A DNA stretch of 20,434 nt from NCBI GenBank assembly GCA_031269415.1, contig JAISZF010000036.1, forward strand, positions 1 to 20,434. Direction: 5' to 3'. This DNA is from Clostridiales bacterium (GTDB lineage Bacteria; Bacillota; Clostridia; Lachnospirales; WQUN01). The position numbers and the translations under genes were made by a program. The notes under the pieces were generated by a model. It had not been told where the DNA came from, made no database searches, and saw nothing but the letters and a program-made list of their open reading frames with translations. This document shows, piece after piece, positions 7,428 to 15,096 of this stretch; the first letter of the stretch is position 1, and every line of letters starts with the position of its first letter.

Positions 7428-8192
7428 TTGGGAAGGGTTATAGCAATCGCGAATCAAAAAGGCGGCGTCGGCAAGACCACCACTAATATTAACCTGAGCG
7501 CCTGTATGGCGCAATCCGGCAAAAAAGTGCTGGCGGTGGACATGGATCCGCAGGGCAACTGCACCAGCGGTTTAGGTTTGGATAAGAATAAACTGCAATG
7601 TACCGTATATGATCTTCTGCTGGGTGAATGTTATACCGAGGATGCCATTTTTCAAACCTGTGTCGAAAATCTGTTCATAATCCCGTCTAATATCGATCTG
7701 TCCGGCGCGGAGGTGGAACTGGTCGGGCGCGAACATAGGGAATACATCCTTAAGTCCATATTGGACGACTCGAAGTACTTATACGACTATGTCGTGATAG
7801 ATTGCCCGCCGTCGCTCAACATACTGACCATCAATTCCCTAACCGCCGCCGATACCGTCCTTGTACCCATTCAATGCGAGTATTACGCGCTTGAGGGGTT
7901 AACCCAGCTCATGCGCACAATTGAGCTGGTTCAGCGGCGTCTTAACCCGTACCTTAAGATGGAGGGCGTGGTATTCACCATGTTCGACGCGCGAACCAAC
8001 CTGTCCATGCAGGTCGTAGACGAGGTAAAGCGGCACATGGGTCTTAACGTGTATCGCACGATTATCCCGCGCAATGTCCGACTCAGCGAGGCCCCGAGTC
8101 ATGGCGTGCCGATTACCTTGTACGACGAGAGATCTAAAGGCGCTGAGAGTTACATCTCTCTGGCGCAGGAAGTAATGGCGAAGGAGGCGTAG
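7428..8192 (+). CDS. parA: Chromosome-partitioning ATPase ParA (Soj)
   Basis: This 254-residue ParA/MinD-family ATPase has the deviant Walker A KGGVGKTT (11-18), the A' motif VDMDPQGN (37-44) and Walker B VVIDCPPS (122-129). It lacks the N-terminal DNA-binding extension of plasmid-type ParA, so it is the short chromosomal Soj type. Soj works with ParB at the origin, controls DnaA, and in Bacillus is tied to entry into sporulation. The start is TTG at 7428: AGGAGGGG lies 5 bases upstream and the protein begins MGRVIAIANQKGG, as expected. parB follows after one base. Confidence 0.96.
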   Translation: MGRVIAIANQKGGVGKTTTNINLSACMAQSGKKVLAVDMDPQGNCTSGLGLDKNKLQCTVYDLLLGECYTEDAIFQTCVENLFIIPSNIDLSGAEVELVGREHREYILKSILDDSKYLYDYVVIDCPPSLNILTINSLTAADTVLVPIQCEYYALEGLTQLMRTIELVQRRLNPYLKMEGVVFTMFDARTNLSMQVVDEVKRHMGLNVYRTIIPRNVRLSEAPSHGVPITLYDERSKGAESYISLAQEVMAKEA

Positions 8193-8193
8193 T

Positions 8194-9108
8194 ATGCCTG
8201 CCGTATTGAAAAAAGGCTTGGGAAGGGGTTTAGGCGCATTAATCGCCGACGCGGAATTTACCGGCGAGGAATACGCGAAGCGCGAGGATAGCAGGAAGAC
8301 CGGCGTTATGACGGTTGATATCAACCGCATAGAACCCAGTAAACAACAACCGCGGAAGTATTTCGACGAGGAAGCGTTAAACCAGTTGGCTGATTCAATC
8401 CGTACCTACGGCATAATTCAGCCGCTTATTGTAAAAGAGGAAAACGGCTATTATTCCATAATAGCGGGCGAACGCAGATGGCGCGCCGCGCGCCGCGCCG
8501 GCTTGGCTGAGGTGCCTGTACTCGTTAAAGATTACACTGAAACCGATACCCTTCAGATAGCTTTGATTGAAAACCTGCAGCGCCAGGATCTCAACCCGAT
8601 AGAAGAAGCAACCTGTTATCAGAAGTTGATCGAGGAATTCTTTTTCACGCAGGACGACGTGGCTACTCGAATAGGCAAAAGCCGGGCCGCTATCTCTTAC
8701 GCCATTAGCCTGCTGGATCTGGATAAGCGTGTGCAAGGGTTTATTATCGAAAGCAAGCTGTCGCCGGCGCATGGGCGCCTGCTGACGAAGCTGTCCGAAC
8801 CTGACGCTCAGTTTATGTGCGCGGAATCTATTATAGAGCGTGACATGAATTACCACGACGCTGAAATTCTGGTAGAACGCTGCCTGCATCCCCGTGAGCC
8901 CAAGGAATTCAGTTTAACTCACGCTTTTGTACAAAAAGCTTCTTATAAAAAATTGGAAGACGATTTAAAAACAGTACTTGGCACTAAGGTCAGTATTAAC
9001 GACGGCAAAAAGAAGGGGACTATAGCAATAGAGTATTATTCCAAGGACGAATTGGACAGGCTCATCCTTCTGCTGCGCAAAGCCGGGGATGCTCAAAATC
9101 AAATATAA
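8194..9108 (+). CDS. parB: Chromosome-partitioning protein ParB (Spo0J)
   Basis: This 304-residue protein binds parS sites near the origin, loads condensin and stimulates ParA. The N-terminal GLGRGLGALIAD (8-19) is the ParA-contacting segment. The ParB/Srx CTP-binding domain (about 40-130) carries GERRWRA (92-98) and ENLQRQDLNPIEEA (126-139). A helix-turn-helix follows at about 152-173 (TQDDVATRIGKSRAAISYA), then the C-terminal dimerisation region. AAGGAGG inside the parA 3' end serves as ribosome binding site. I see no parS-like palindrome (GTTTCACGTGAAAC type) in this window by eye. Confidence 0.96.
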   Translation: MPAVLKKGLGRGLGALIADAEFTGEEYAKREDSRKTGVMTVDINRIEPSKQQPRKYFDEEALNQLADSIRTYGIIQPLIVKEENGYYSIIAGERRWRAARRAGLAEVPVLVKDYTETDTLQIALIENLQRQDLNPIEEATCYQKLIEEFFFTQDDVATRIGKSRAAISYAISLLDLDKRVQGFIIESKLSPAHGRLLTKLSEPDAQFMCAESIIERDMNYHDAEILVERCLHPREPKEFSLTHAFVQKASYKKLEDDLKTVLGTKVSINDGKKKGTIAIEYYSKDELDRLILLLRKAGDAQNQI

Positions 9109-9116
9109 TCAACAGC

Positions 9117-9145
9117 AAGGGCGGGACAAATGTCCCGCCCTTTTT
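9117..9145 (+). terminator. Terminator of parAB, between convergent genes
   Basis: AAGGGCGGGACA (9117-9128) pairs with TGTCCCGCCCTT (9131-9142), followed by TTTTT. The stem also reads on the minus strand, where it lies just after the stop of the zinc-finger membrane protein, although that side has a poor T-run. Confidence 0.92.
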
Positions 9146-9146
9146 A

Positions 9147-9860
9147 TTATTTATTCTCGCTGTCGTCACGCGTATGATCACAACAGCGCGAGGACGCTCC
9201 CGAACGTTTGCCGGAAAACACAATTAAGTATATACCGCCCAAGAGAATCAAAACAGGCACAATCCGGCTGCTGATCAGCGGATGTATATAACGTACATAA
9301 GGCATATAACTGATGGCTTTGCCGATGGAACCTAAGAGATTCAAGCCCAGCACTACCACCAAAAACAATATAACAGCGGTTTTGTACTTTTTGAAAAAAC
9401 CGAGTATATCATCAACGGAATCCACAACCCGTTCACCCGCAATCAGTCTGCGACGGATGCTAAACGCGTCAAAAACGCAGGCGACCCAAATAATGGAGAT
9501 TAAAATACCAAAAATGGGTTCACTCAACGTCACGGCGAGATAAAACGACAGGAAGAAGCTGGACAGTACAAACAAGCCGCGCTTAATTAATCCTTCATAC
9601 ATATAGTTGATACCCGGCGGCATAAGCGAGAAGAATAGCAACAGTCCAAAGCTTACTCCTCCCCGCGCGGGACGCGGCGAATAATAATGCGCTTCCTTCG
9701 GCGGCGCCGCGTGTTCGTGATCGTGCGCCCAATATTTCTGCAGACATGTGCCGCAGTATATTCTGCCCGCCACGTCGGCCGTGCATTCCTCGCACAACCA
9801 ATCCCCGCATTGACTGCATGTATTAACGGCTGTTCTTGTCGGATGATTTCTGCAATTCAT
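9147..9860 (-). CDS. B-box-type zinc-finger membrane protein of unknown function
   Basis: The 237-residue protein has two parts. Residues 1-40 hold a compact zinc module with Cys3/His6, Cys15/Cys18, Cys23/Cys26 and Cys36/Cys39, the spacing of a bacterial B-box-like finger. After a His/Pro-rich linker come about four or five membrane helices. These include SLMPPGINYMYEGLIKRGLF (PG-x-x-x-MY-G-x-x-KRG), a TM2-like signature, and an FDAFSIRRRLIAGE segment after the second helix pair. Related Firmicute proteins are known only as hypothetical. AAGGAAG lies about 7 bases before the ATG at 9860. It follows argS on the same strand after 85 bases without a terminator, so it may be co-transcribed. Its position next to parB is convergent and probably not functional. 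Confidence 0.8.
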   Translation of the reverse strand: MNCRNHPTRTAVNTCSQCGDWLCEECTADVAGRIYCGTCLQKYWAHDHEHAAPPKEAHYYSPRPARGGVSFGLLLFFSLMPPGINYMYEGLIKRGLFVLSSFFLSFYLAVTLSEPIFGILISIIWVACVFDAFSIRRRLIAGERVVDSVDDILGFFKKYKTAVILFLVVVLGLNLLGSIGKAISYMPYVRYIHPLISSRIVPVLILLGGIYLIVFSGKRSGASSRCCDHTRDDSENK

Positions 9861-9945
9861 AACCTGACTTCCTTTCGTATTTAGTTTTATTTGAAAAGAT
9901 ATACGGAAGCAGGTGTCGTTGGGTATGATTAATATCTTAATTTTT

Positions 9946-11652
9946 TTACATTTCTTCGGGGGCGGCTATACCTAACAGCCCGAGCCCGCGTTTTAATATG
10001 TCCCTGACGCGGATGGTCAAATTGACTCGCGCCGCGGAGAGCGTCAGATCATCCGATAGAATGATATTATTGTGGTAGAATTTATTGAACGCCTGGGCTA
10101 ATGAAACAAGGTATCGAGAGATTATGAAAGGTTCATATTTCTCACCCGCCTCGGCTATACGTTCCGGGAAAAGATCCAAGAGCTTTATGACCTCATATGA
10201 ATAGTTATCGCATAAAAGAGAGTAGTCTGTTTCCATCTCATATACGGCCGCGGGCGTCTTTTTCAGCACGCTGTTCGCGCGAGCGGAGGTGTATTGCGCG
10301 TAAGGCCCGGTTTCACCGTCAAAGTTAAGCATCTTGTCCCATGAAAACTGTACGTCTTTAATGCGATTATTGTACAACTGATTGAATATAACCGCGCCGA
10401 TGCCGACCTGTTCGGCCACAGTCTCTTTATCCGCCAGATTGGGGTTCTTTTCGTTTATGATCTCCAGTGTCTTGGCCGCGGCTTTATCCAACAGATCTTC
10501 CATTTTGATCACATTCCCGCCGCGTGAGGATATCTTTTTACCTTCCTCGAAAACAACCAGTCCATACGGAATATGAATCATGTCTTTTGCCCAGTCATAG
10601 CCCATCATTTCAACAATCTTCATCCACTGCGCGAAGTGGAGGTTCTGCTCAAGACCGGTTACATATAAGCTTTTATAAAAGTCATACGTCTGTTTGCGCT
10701 CCAAGGCTGTGGCAATGTCGCGGGTAGGGTACAGTGAGCCGCCGTCGCCGCGAAGGATAAGACACGGGGGCATATTATACGCCGAAAGATCGACTATCGA
10801 CGCGCCTTCGCTTAGGGTCAGCAGACCCTTTTCACGCAGCTCGGATACCACCGCGTCTAACTTGTCGTTATAGTAACTTTCGCCTCGGTACGAATCAAAC
10901 GTAATGTTAAGACGCTTGTAAACCCTTTCGTACTCGATTAGGCTTAAATCCACGAACCATTTCCATATATTTAGCGATTCATCGTCGCCATCCTGCATCT
11001 TGAGCATCCAGGCGCGGGCCTCGTCGTTCAAGCCGGGGGTTGACTCCGCTTCCTTATGGAATTTTACATATAGATCCATCAAGCCGTCTATGCCGCGAGC
11101 TTCAATCTCCGCCTTGCTCCCCCAATGCTTATACGCGGTAATTAGTTTACCGAACTGGGTGCCCCAGTCGCCCAGATAATTTATCCCCACAACATGATAG
11201 CCCAGGAAGCGCAGAATGTTATATAGAGCGTGTCCGATGAACGTGGTGCCTAAATGGCCGACGTGGAAATGCTTTGCGATATTAGGCGAAGAATAGTCAA
11301 TCAGTATGGTTTTACCAGCGCCGGCGTCAGAGCCTCCGTAACCTTCTCCCCGTTCCTTAACGGCGGTTAAAACGGATTCGACGACGGCGCGCCTGTTCAG
11401 ATAGAAATTCACATACCCGTTTACCGCTTCGATCTTATCAATAAATTCAGGTTTATTCGTTTTCAACTCGCGTGTCAAATCAGAAGCTATCAGACCCGGA
11501 GATTTTTTCATAGCCTTGGAGAGCCTGAAACAGGGAAAAGCCCAGTCGCCCATTTCACTCGAAGGCGCGGGAGCGATCAGCTCCACCAGCTCATTAGCCG
11601 AAAGGGGCGTAACCCCTTCCAGCAGCTTCGCTATTTCTGAAACATAGATCAT
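9946..11652 (-). CDS. argS: Arginyl-tRNA synthetase
   Basis: This 568-residue class Ia enzyme charges tRNA-Arg. The N-terminal tRNA-binding domain (about 1-110) precedes the catalytic core with SSPNIAKHFHVGHLGTTFIG (HIGH motif HVGH, 130-133). The KMSKS equivalent is the degenerate KKISSRGG (372-379), which is normal for many ArgRS. The C-terminal DALR anticodon-binding domain ends at the stop (from about 450, GPYAQYTSARANS onwards). The start ATG at 11652 lies four bases after the dagK stop, with AAGGAAGG inside the dagK end as ribosome binding site, so the two are coupled. No T-box leader is seen. Confidence 0.96.
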   Translation of the reverse strand: MIYVSEIAKLLEGVTPLSANELVELIAPAPSSEMGDWAFPCFRLSKAMKKSPGLIASDLTRELKTNKPEFIDKIEAVNGYVNFYLNRRAVVESVLTAVKERGEGYGGSDAGAGKTILIDYSSPNIAKHFHVGHLGTTFIGHALYNILRFLGYHVVGINYLGDWGTQFGKLITAYKHWGSKAEIEARGIDGLMDLYVKFHKEAESTPGLNDEARAWMLKMQDGDDESLNIWKWFVDLSLIEYERVYKRLNITFDSYRGESYYNDKLDAVVSELREKGLLTLSEGASIVDLSAYNMPPCLILRGDGGSLYPTRDIATALERKQTYDFYKSLYVTGLEQNLHFAQWMKIVEMMGYDWAKDMIHIPYGLVVFEEGKKISSRGGNVIKMEDLLDKAAAKTLEIINEKNPNLADKETVAEQVGIGAVIFNQLYNNRIKDVQFSWDKMLNFDGETGPYAQYTSARANSVLKKTPAAVYEMETDYSLLCDNYSYEVIKLLDLFPERIAEAGEKYEPFIISRYLVSLAQAFNKFYHNNIILSDDLTLSAARVNLTIRVRDILKRGLGLLGIAAPEEM

Positions 11653-11656
11653 TATG

Positions 11657-12553
11657 TCATCCTTCCTTTGGTATAATCAATTTTATCTTCCTCCGCAAGT
11701 TTTCTACCTCCACCGGCATATCCGGACCCTTCTCGCCGTCGACGCCCGTAGTGAGAAACTGCTTGTCCTCCGAGAGGTATTCTATATAGAAATAGGGTTC
11801 CCTCATCACAATAATACGATTGTCTTCCAGAAAATCACCTTTCAGCAGTTTGAGAAACAGCACCGCGAGATCCATCACTGGTATAGCCTTTACCGCTATA
11901 AACTCAAACAAGCCGTCCTGTATTGAAGCCTGCGAGGAAATATTGTTAAAACCTCCGACGCCGGAACTGTTCAGAATAAAATACATGTATACATCCTCTT
12001 CTAGAACCTGTGTCCGAGTTTTAATCCTTATCCTGAACGGAGTACAGTTAGGAAACTGTTCGATCCCCTTCAGATAATATGCGTATTTGCCCAGCGTATC
12101 CTTCGCCTCTCCGTCAACCAACTCCGAAATGTTTGCGAATATTCCAGAGCCGCAGACATTGATAAAATACCGGCCATTGACCAGCCCCACGTCGCAATCC
12201 GCCAAGTCGCCGTTTACCAGCGCTGTAACCGCTGCCTCGGGATCTTCGGGAACCTTTAGGTATGAGGCGAAGTCATTGGCGGTTCCGGATGGAATGATCG
12301 CTAAAGGTACCGAAACATCCCGTGACAGCATGACATTCAACACTTGATTGACAGTGCCGTCGCCGCCGGATACCGCCAGCATGTCGTATTCACCCAAGCC
12401 GTCCGCCTGCGTGTCTAAATCCAGGCCAGTATGCATGCGGAACGGGTGCGTTTCGTAACCCGCGTTCTGAAACGCCGCGACACAAGCGTCTAAAGAGAAC
12501 TTAAAACTCCTGTCGCCGGAATTGGGGTTGTATATTAATTTTACTTTTTTCAT
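11657..12553 (-). CDS. Diacylglycerol/lipid kinase family protein (DagK/YegS type)
   Basis: This 298-residue protein of the diacylglycerol-kinase catalytic superfamily begins MKKVKLIYNPNSGDRS (nucleotide-binding NPxSG). It has VSGGDGTVNQ with GGDGT at 63-67, and PSGTANDFA (88-96). These are the ATP-binding and catalytic motifs of soluble lipid kinases such as DgkB, which recycle diacylglycerol into phospholipid synthesis. Sphingosine-kinase-like members share them, so the exact lipid is not certain. It acts at the inner face of the membrane. It has its own promoter (12601-12629) and leads into argS. The local ribosome binding site is weak: AGGAAAGG (12576-12583) lies 22 bases before the ATG. 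Confidence 0.92.
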   Translation of the reverse strand: MKKVKLIYNPNSGDRSFKFSLDACVAAFQNAGYETHPFRMHTGLDLDTQADGLGEYDMLAVSGGDGTVNQVLNVMLSRDVSVPLAIIPSGTANDFASYLKVPEDPEAAVTALVNGDLADCDVGLVNGRYFINVCGSGIFANISELVDGEAKDTLGKYAYYLKGIEQFPNCTPFRIRIKTRTQVLEEDVYMYFILNSSGVGGFNNISSQASIQDGLFEFIAVKAIPVMDLAVLFLKLLKGDFLEDNRIIVMREPYFYIEYLSEDKQFLTTGVDGEKGPDMPVEVENLRRKIKLIIPKEG

Positions 12554-12600
12554 AGGAATGCTTTATACTCACGCGCCTTTCCTAAATACAAATATTGCTT

Positions 12601-12629
12601 ATTTTAACATTCTCTGGCCGATCATTCAA
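12601..12629 (-). promoter_or_regulatory. Promoter of dagK-argS
   Basis: On the minus strand TTGAAT (12629-12624), a 17-base spacer and TAAAAT (12606-12601) form a good sigma-A promoter. It lies just after the stop of the small membrane protein and about 48 bases before the dagK ATG. Confidence 0.6.
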
Positions 12630-12635
12630 TCTTTT

Positions 12636-12845
12636 TCAAAACGGCATTCGGACTATAGTTGATAATTCCTTTAATATATATGTAAAAACAAATTGCAGCA
12701 CCAGGTATAGGCTGCCCATAATACACGCGATATTGATTATCCTGATCTGATAATCTCGGCTATCGGATTTCAGAAATACCTCTAATATTGTCTGCACAAG
12801 CGAGATCAAAAAGATCTGTCCGATTAGCGTCATGAACTCTCTCAT
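12636..12845 (-). CDS. Small two-helix membrane protein, SpoIIIAC-like
   Basis: This 69-residue protein has two membrane segments, about 4-24 (FMTLIGQIFLISLVQTILEV) and about 37-60 (IINIACIMGSLYLVLQFVFT). A polar loop with KSDSRDYQIR joins them, and the end is amphipathic (ILKELSTIV). Length, helix spacing and the pattern I-x-Q-I...T-I-L-x...K-x-x-x-R-D-Y resemble SpoIIIAC, a 68-residue component of the SpoIIIA-SpoIIQ channel between forespore and mother cell. This is pattern recognition, not a proven homology; a holin-like or generic small membrane protein is possible. I chose the ATG at 12845 because GGGAG lies 6 bases upstream. An upstream ATG at 12866 would overlap that site. No other spoIIIA gene is nearby. 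Confidence 0.6.
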   Translation of the reverse strand: MREFMTLIGQIFLISLVQTILEVFLKSDSRDYQIRIINIACIMGSLYLVLQFVFTYILKELSTIVRMPF

Positions 12846-12914
12846 TGGCTTCTCCCTTCCCAACACAGTCCATAATATATATATTCAACCCGGTATGCCG
12901 CATATACCGATCTA

Positions 12915-12944
12915 TTGACGCGGACTCCGCAAGAATGATAAAAT
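12915..12944 (+). promoter_or_regulatory. Promoter of the dehydrogenase gene with a dyad in the spacer
   Basis: TTGACG (12915-12920) and TAAAAT (12939-12944) are 18 bases apart. The spacer begins with the perfect dyad GCGGA-C-TCCGC (12920-12930), which touches the -35 box and could be an operator half-site pair. AGAGGGGG lies 8 bases before the ATG. Confidence 0.5.
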
Positions 12945-12976
12945 CTACTATAACACTATAAGAGGGGGCATTCCTT

Positions 12977-14014
12977 ATGAGGAATCAAGCGGCGTTTATG
13001 ACTGGCATAAACCAGATGGAGATCCGCAATATTGACATACCAGATCTCAAACCCGGACAAGTCCTTGTTAAATTGGAGTATGTGGGAATTTGCGGCTCCG
13101 ATGTTCACTACTTTGAATACGGTCGTATTGGGGATTACATCGTTAAAGGCGACTTCATACTTGGTCACGAGTGCGCCGGCGTTATCTCCGCGCTCGGTGA
13201 GGGTGTGGATTCGCTGGAGGTTGGGGATCGAGTCGCGATGGAACCTGGAGCCACTTGCGGTCACTGCGAATACTGCGTGACAGGCCGCTATAATCTCTGC
13301 CCGGATGTGGAGTTTCTGGCGACTCCTCCGTATCACGGATGCTTCTCCAACTATATCGCCTTCCCAGCGTCTTTGGCGTTTAAGCTCCCCCCGAATGTTT
13401 CCGCAAAAGAAGGCGCCTTGGTAGAACCACTCTCTGTCGGTTTAGAGGCAGCCGCTGTCGGACAAGTCAAACCTGGCAGCAGCATTGTGATACTGGGGGC
13501 TGGCTGTATCGGATTGACCGCTCTTTTGGCGGCAAAGGCATATGGCGCGTCAGATATTATAATGGTGGATGTTATTCCAAGGCGTCTGGAGAAAGCGCTC
13601 GAATTAGGAGCGAGCAAAGTAATAAACGCCGCCAAGGAAGACACTGTGGCTGAAGTCGCTGAATATACAGCCAATCAAGGCGCGGACATAGTCATGGAAA
13701 CAGCGGGCGCCACTAAGACAACTCAGCAGACAGTAGACGTCGTTAAACGCGGCGGCGTCATAGTTTTAGTCGGTATGCCGCCTGAGGATATCATACCGTT
13801 CAATTTCGCTAAGCTGATGGGTAAGGTCGCGGATGTACGTCCTATCTTCAGATATAAGAATCAATACCCTATTGCCATTAAGTCTATCGCTTCCGGAAAG
13901 ATTGATGTTTCAAAGATCGTAACGGATGAATATGATTTTGCGGATATAGCTAAAGCCTTTGAAAAAAATATCAAGGAAAAAAGCGACGTGGTAAAAATAG
14001 TAATCAAGTTCTGA
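12977..14014 (+). CDS. Zinc-dependent sorbitol/L-iditol-type dehydrogenase (MDR family)
   Basis: This 345-residue medium-chain dehydrogenase oxidises a polyol to a ketose with NAD(H). Catalytic zinc ligands fit Cys39 (GICGSD), His64/Glu65 (GHECAG) and Glu150 (VEPLSVG). The structural zinc site has Cys94, Cys97, Cys100 and Cys108 (CGHCEYC...NLC). The Rossmann motif is GAGCIG (174-179), followed by an acidic residue in MVDVIPRRLE, which favours NAD over NADP. The HYFEYGRIGDYIV segment is typical of sorbitol/xylitol dehydrogenases. It is a single-gene unit with its own promoter and terminator. No sugar transporter or regulator is adjacent, so the real substrate (sorbitol, xylitol, threonine-like or other) is open. 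Confidence 0.92.
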   Translation: MRNQAAFMTGINQMEIRNIDIPDLKPGQVLVKLEYVGICGSDVHYFEYGRIGDYIVKGDFILGHECAGVISALGEGVDSLEVGDRVAMEPGATCGHCEYCVTGRYNLCPDVEFLATPPYHGCFSNYIAFPASLAFKLPPNVSAKEGALVEPLSVGLEAAAVGQVKPGSSIVILGAGCIGLTALLAAKAYGASDIIMVDVIPRRLEKALELGASKVINAAKEDTVAEVAEYTANQGADIVMETAGATKTTQQTVDVVKRGGVIVLVGMPPEDIIPFNFAKLMGKVADVRPIFRYKNQYPIAIKSIASGKIDVSKIVTDEYDFADIAKAFEKNIKEKSDVVKIVIKF

Positions 14015-14017
14015 TAA

Positions 14018-14059
14018 AACGGGCAGATGCGGGCTTTGCTCCTTCTGCCTGTTTTTTTT
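14018..14059 (+). terminator. Terminator after the dehydrogenase gene
   Basis: ACGGGCAGA (14019-14027) pairs with TCTGCCTGT (14044-14052), one G-T wobble, followed by eight T residues. The loop itself can pair further (GGGC/GCTC). Confidence 0.9.
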
Positions 14060-14122
14060 ACGATCCTTGACGTTTTTTCTCAACGTGATATACTGTATGC
14101 ACTTATCGCTTGGAGGAAAAAA

Positions 14123-14965
14123 ATGAAAAAAGCCCTCAAGAATACAGTTGCTATAGCCGGCTGTCTGTTTGTCCATTTTCTTTTGAATCGAATATATTTT
14201 AAATTCAAGAGCGGAAACTCAATAACTCACTTTGACGATCAATACTATCCTTGGCGTTTTGGCTCTATTCGCTACAGAGTTAAAGGCCGCGGCGAACCCC
14301 TTCTGCTTATACACGGAATTTATCCCGGCGCGGATATGACGGAGTGGCAAAGGGCTGACGCTGCCCTTTACCAATCATATCAGGTCTACACGATAGATTT
14401 ATTGGGCTTCGGACACTCCGAAAAGCCAAATATTTCTTATTCGGCGTATCTGTATACCAGATTGATTAACAGCTTTATAAAGGATGTAGTCAAAAGGCCC
14501 GTTATCGCGGTGGCGTCCGATTACTCCGCGGCATATACCGTAATGGGTTATGTCTTTGATCCCTCGCTGTATAAAAAGCTTGTTCTTATATCGCCCGCGG
14601 GCATTGAAAAGGGGGACAGCCTGCCTACGTTACGGGATCTCGTCAGAAAGTGGCTGCTCGAAATTCCGATATTGGGAACCTCGGCTTATATCTGCTTAGC
14701 ACAAGATAAAATCTCCGCAAAGCACTTAAAAAAGCTCCGGCGGGAAGGAGCGATCGCCTCTTACGCGCCGCCTGTCATTTCATCGACAGCTTTCGTTGGC
14801 GGTTTTAACGCAAAACTTCCGGTATTTGCCTTACTCTGCAAGTTCCTGAATGTAAATATTAAGTCTAAACTGAATAGAATTGAAATACCAATGCTAATAC
14901 TATCAAGAGTATATATCGGCTTGCGGGATTTACCCGAATCCTTAAAGAGCTTCTTGGATGCTTAA
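14123..14965 (+). CDS. Membrane-anchored alpha/beta-hydrolase-fold protein, active site degenerate
   Basis: This 280-residue protein has an N-terminal membrane anchor (about 8-26) and an alpha/beta-hydrolase core. LLLIHGIYPG (60-69) forms the oxyanion region and YTIDLLGFGHSEKP (89-102) follows strand 4. At the nucleophile elbow, where G-x-S-x-G is usual, the sequence is ASDYS (131-135): the Ser position is occupied by Asp, as in haloalkane dehalogenase/epoxide hydrolase enzymes, but the flanking glycines are missing. The protein stops soon after RIEIPMLILS (strand 7), so the region that normally carries the catalytic His is absent. I infer a non-enzymatic or truncated member of a Firmicute hydrolase-like family. 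GGAGG lies 7 bases before the ATG at 14123; a longer frame starting at 14027 would run through the preceding terminator. Confidence 0.8.
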   Translation: MKKALKNTVAIAGCLFVHFLLNRIYFKFKSGNSITHFDDQYYPWRFGSIRYRVKGRGEPLLLIHGIYPGADMTEWQRADAALYQSYQVYTIDLLGFGHSEKPNISYSAYLYTRLINSFIKDVVKRPVIAVASDYSAAYTVMGYVFDPSLYKKLVLISPAGIEKGDSLPTLRDLVRKWLLEIPILGTSAYICLAQDKISAKHLKKLRREGAIASYAPPVISSTAFVGGFNAKLPVFALLCKFLNVNIKSKLNRIEIPMLILSRVYIGLRDLPESLKSFLDA

Positions 14966-14980
14966 CGCAATACGCGTTAA
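14962..14980 (+). repeat. Inverted repeat at the hydrolase stop codon
   Basis: TTAACGC (14962-14968) and GCGTTAA (14974-14980) pair perfectly around AATAC and include the TAA stop. There is no T-run after it, so it is at best a weak terminator. The same TAACGC core recurs at 15050-15055. Confidence 0.55.
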
Positions 14981-15004
14981 AATTGTTGATTCCAATACGA
15001 TAAC

Positions 15005-15024
15005 TTTGTCACACATGTGACAAA
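15005..15024 (+). repeat. Perfect 9+9 palindrome, candidate operator
   Basis: TTTGTCACA (15005-15013) and TGTGACAAA (15016-15024) are exact reverse complements separated by CA. The size and symmetry suit a dimeric helix-turn-helix regulator. I cannot assign it to a known regulator. It lies in the gene-free stretch before spoVT. Confidence 0.6.
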
Positions 15025-15042
15025 ATTATTGTAACTCATATT

Positions 15043-15096
15043 GCGAATATAACGCATAGCGCGTTTGATTTGAAATCAAGCGCAAAACTTATTCGC
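15043..15096 (+). repeat. Nested inverted repeats upstream of spoVT (structured element)
   Basis: Outer arms GCGAATA (15043-15049) and TATTCGC (15090-15096) enclose an inner dyad: GCGC (15059-15062), GT bulge, TTGATTT (15065-15071), central G, AAATCAA (15073-15079), GCGC (15080-15083). An alternative hairpin AACGC (15051-15055)/GCGTT (15061-15065) would compete with the inner left arm. T5 follows at 15102-15106 but not directly. The rest of 14966-15328 is A/T-rich and I see no gene in it. Confidence 0.55.

Noticed and set aside
9089..9274. Plus-strand 61-codon frame after parB
   Set aside because: It starts inside parB, runs through the terminator and into the antisense of the zinc-finger gene; its composition is not protein-like.
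12554..12583. AGGAA/TTCCT pairing that could hide the dagK ribosome binding site
   Set aside because: Only five base pairs and a 20-base loop. The site is also too far from the ATG to be convincing.
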